From Ianthella basta (lineage: Eukaryota > Porifera > Demospongiae > Verongiida > Ianthellidae): a stretch of DNA of 64,000 nucleotides. A model generated the notes under the pieces. The model saw nothing but the letters and a program-made list of their open reading frames with translations, did not search any database and was not told the origin of the DNA. The stretch spans positions 1,327,383 to 1,391,382 of the forward strand of contig OZ025888.1 of assembly GCA_964019415.1 (NCBI GenBank), given 5' to 3'. Below are positions 63,101-64,000 of this stretch, in pieces (the stretch's first letter is position 1; each line of letters opens with the position of its first letter). A program made the position numbers and the translations under genes.

Positions 63101-63993
63101 CTTGTCATGAATGTAAAAGTCTTGGATTGGGATGGGCAGACATTGTTGACAGAGAAGGCAGTGATCACCACAGAGTACTGTGTCTCAGCTTGGAGTCCAG
63201 GTATCTGAGCAGACGTTCTGGCTTGTCTGGGGACAATGACGGTTCCATTCAGCCATGAGACCTCGTATGTGAAGATCCAAGCGCCAACGCCAAATACAGA
63301 TGGAGGTAACCAGGACAAAGCCATAGAGGGAGAAGCACCTCCAATGAGAGAAACTGCCACATGTGTTGGAGCACCAGGGCACACTATGCAACACAGTGAC
63401 AATGGAAAGTATTGAAATCATGAGTAGAGTCAAAATTGCTTTCATAGCTATGAGTCATGTCAAACACTTTCTATTACAATGTTACAATTTTGTAAATACA
63501 AGTACAATTGTGTAAACTATTCTAATGGCGTGTAATCACATTCAACCACATGCTACGTACATTTTATCATATCAGTAGAGCACTGTTCTACATGCAATAG
63601 TGTAAAATACATTTTGCATGAAAGAACTTCAAGCCGGAGAACAAATTCAGCATTCACCTTGTCTAGTAGAGGCTGTACACACCACTCCTGCATCCTCTGA
63701 ATGACTGCAGTAGGCTGCTCTATAACGACTATTGTAGCAGTCAGCCAGGCGTGCCTCATACCCATTGCACAACAGATAGAAATAGTAGATTGGACCACTG
63801 CCACGACCATAGTAAGATCCATAGCGTAGAAATGCAGCTCCACTGTAACCGAGCTGTCGGCATACAACGTTGGCATCTCTGAGGTCCCAATAATCATCGC
63901 ACACAGTACCCCATAAACCACTGTGGTAGACTTCTACACGCCCCTCATATACTCTGGAACCGCCCACCAGGCGAATAGAACCCTCTGTAATTA
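54754..63993 (-). CDS. Receptor gene C: modular SRCR/FN3/ephrin-like receptor (5' end outside window)
   Basis: Nineteen exons, 1,543 residues in frame to the stop, entering from the right edge in phase 1. Order: SRCR, FN3, FN3, ephrin-like, FN3, FN3, FN3, ephrin-like, FN3, FN3, ephrin-like, FN3, FN3, ephrin-like, FN3, FN3, split FN3-like domain, transmembrane helix, tail. It carries more copies of the [ephrin-FN3-FN3] unit and fewer SRCR modules (one in the visible part) than A, so ligand-facing composition differs between paralogues. The signal peptide and unnamed module are expected to the right of base 64,000. Confidence 0.87.
55931..56671 (-). CDS. Gene C: split membrane-proximal FN3-like domain (exons 17-18)
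   Basis: Exons 56472-56671 and 55931-56015, phase-0 junction, same split as gene A. Ends EYKVQ-CAGMNADNYQGVFSEP. The last exon is three codons longer than in A. Confidence 0.75.
56779..57096 (-). CDS. Gene C: FN3 module (TGCPD type), exon 16
   Basis: 318 bp, phase 1-1: SATVTWQAAQTDDPLLATGM, RYALYSQCGNESSYQL, VAYHRYCLRDLDG. Confidence 0.85.
57108..57182. repeat. (GA)n microsatellite forming a (TC)n tract at a splice acceptor
   Basis: About 75 bp. In the gene C transcript it is (UC)n ending about 12 bases before the AG of exon 16, where a polypyrimidine tract belongs. Confidence 0.95.
57490..57765 (-). CDS. Gene C: FN3 module (DCPGSP type), exon 15
   Basis: 276 bp, phase 1-1: CPGSPQKQRVSIP, NVTLLWDRPSTPDMWSFTYR, YSVTITAFTASTLC. 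Confidence 0.85.
57847..57999 (-). CDS. Gene C: ephrin-receptor-like module, exon 14
   Basis: 153 bp, phase 1-1: CSVNEYIGETVEKCLPCPAH, SSSPGGVVRACSC, GTGRIDESESSLPCVG. Confidence 0.83.
58318..58623 (-). CDS. Gene C: FN3 module (CPSP type), exon 13
   Basis: 306 bp, phase 1-1: VQPGVVRVNWTAAGSSDP, GIRYALYSQCGTQTTFQL, VVHSDLCLLDVDDP. Confidence 0.85.
58784..59059 (-). CDS. Gene C: FN3 module (DCPGPP type), exon 12
   Basis: 276 bp, phase 1-1: CPGPPDNITVIS, NVDLLWDQPSTADMWSFMYR, TEYAVTITAFTDSTLCPEQS. A 207-bp core is almost identical to exon 9 (60089-60364). Confidence 0.86.
59226..59378 (-). CDS. Gene C: ephrin-receptor-like module, exon 11
   Basis: 153 bp, phase 1-1: CPVNEYVGGTPEACQPCP, VVRECPC, GTGKVNESDPTIPCVG. 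Confidence 0.83.
59579..59884 (-). CDS. Gene C: FN3 module (CPSP type), exon 10
   Basis: 306 bp, phase 1-1: VQPGVVRVGWTASDSNDSVV, GIRYALYSQCGAQTTFQL, IQGLSYDITTLPTLTQC. Confidence 0.85.
60089..60364 (-). CDS. Gene C: FN3 module (ACPGPP type), exon 9
   Basis: 276 bp, phase 1-1: CPGPPQNPRLASSVPP, NVDLLWDRPSTADMWSFMYR, GDTTDMRGTLSGLEAVTEYA. Confidence 0.86.
60560..60712 (-). CDS. Gene C: ephrin-receptor-like module, exon 8
   Basis: 153 bp, phase 1-1: CPVNEYVGGTPEACQPCP, VVRVCPC, GTGRVNESDPSLPCVG. Confidence 0.83.
60832..61137 (-). CDS. Gene C: FN3 module (CPSP type), exon 7
   Basis: 306 bp, phase 1-1: VQPGVVRLSWAAAGSSDP, ALYSQCEAQTTFQL, LRVAVYSDHCLLDVNGP. Confidence 0.85.
61254..61529 (-). 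CDS. Gene C: FN3 module (ACPGAP type), exon 6
   Basis: 276 bp, phase 1-1: ATLSWAPPSDTGDWTIVYQV, SWPNGTIIVPRQAGTTAQIP, YSVVTTAFTVSNLC. Confidence 0.85.
61922..62197 (-). CDS. Gene C: FN3 module (DCPGPP type), exon 5
   Basis: 276 bp, phase 1-1: CPGPPENVTVTSPVPP, VTLSWNQLATADMWSFMYLV, YELTITAFTDSTLC. Confidence 0.85.
62329..62481 (-). CDS. Gene C: ephrin-receptor-like module, exon 4
   Basis: 153 bp, phase 1-1: CSVNEYVGGTPEACQPCP, VVRVCPC, GTGRINESDPSLPCVG. Confidence 0.83.
62678..62989 (-). CDS. Gene C: FN3 module (CPSP type), exon 3
   Basis: 312 bp, phase 1-1: VQPGVVRVNWTASDSNDSVV with an inserted TSRTG, ALYSQCGAETTFQL, YSDHDYCFPNVNG. Confidence 0.84.
63096..63383 (-). CDS. Gene C: FN3 module (VCPGAP type), exon 2
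   Basis: 288 bp, phase 1-1: MALSWLPPSVFGVGAWIFTY, VSWLNGTVIVPRQARTSAQI, YSVVITAFSVNNVC. Confidence 0.85.
63658..63993 (-). CDS. Gene C: divergent SRCR module, first exon in window
   Basis: 336 bp, phase 1-1. Six cysteines kept ([51 protein letters not shown]), but the loop between the second and fifth cysteines differs strongly from all other copies ([27 protein letters not shown]). Confidence 0.86.
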
Positions 63994-64000
63994 CTGCATA

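Overview
This is a eukaryotic, animal-type genomic window. It has intron-split genes with GT-AG splice sites, long (CA/TG)n tracts and many short dispersed or foldback repeats. Combining SRCR, fibronectin-III and ephrin-receptor-like (GCC2/GCC3-type) modules in giant cell-surface receptors is typical of sponges, so a sponge is the most likely source. That is an inference, because no rRNA or mitochondrial marker is present. All recognisable genes lie on the minus strand, so gene order reads from high to low coordinates. Exon coordinates were placed by hand from splice signals, and phase was checked across every gene.

Region 1 (about 1-7,400): the middle and 3' part of a PH-RhoGAP gene of the ARHGAP22/24/25 type. 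Nine exons join in frame (318 complete codons). The first coding exon was not located and the 3' end runs off the window. Its introns hold long dinucleotide tracts and a dispersed inverted-repeat element. Region 2 (7,495-9,489): a single-exon type I membrane protein with an esterase-like alpha/beta-hydrolase ectodomain whose nucleophile serine is replaced by arginine. Region 3 (10,231-10,482): an 83-residue single-pass membrane protein of unknown role.

Region 4 (12,183-64,000): a head-to-tail cluster of three paralogous modular receptors. Gene A spans 12,183-32,773 with 29 exons and about 2,116 residues once its one broken exon is allowed for. Gene B spans 35,615-48,428 with 21 exons and 1,481 residues, fully in frame. 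Gene C starts at 54,754 and continues past the right edge, with 19 exons seen and 1,543 residues. A and B begin with a signal peptide and a shared ten-exon N-terminal module I cannot name. All three continue as strings of SRCR, ephrin-receptor-like and FN3 modules and end in a near-identical transmembrane helix with a short tail. Almost every module is one exon bounded by phase-1 introns, so modules can be added, lost or skipped without breaking frame. The copies show this happening: an internal ~4-kb duplication in A, loss of a membrane-proximal domain in B, a 10-bp deletion that breaks one SRCR exon in A, and a 207-bp near-identical tract shared by two FN3 exons of C. The ectodomains suggest adhesion, aggregation or self/non-self recognition, but function is inference only.

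The spacers between A, B and C hold repeat blocks shared between spacers, a decayed reverse-transcriptase remnant, and a TIR element carrying a RecQ-like helicase fragment. Two 45-/34-bp-arm foldback elements with oppositely oriented loops, a ~157-bp palindrome and a THAP-like fragment lie elsewhere in the window. I saw no tRNA, rRNA, CRISPR array or bacterial operon structure.
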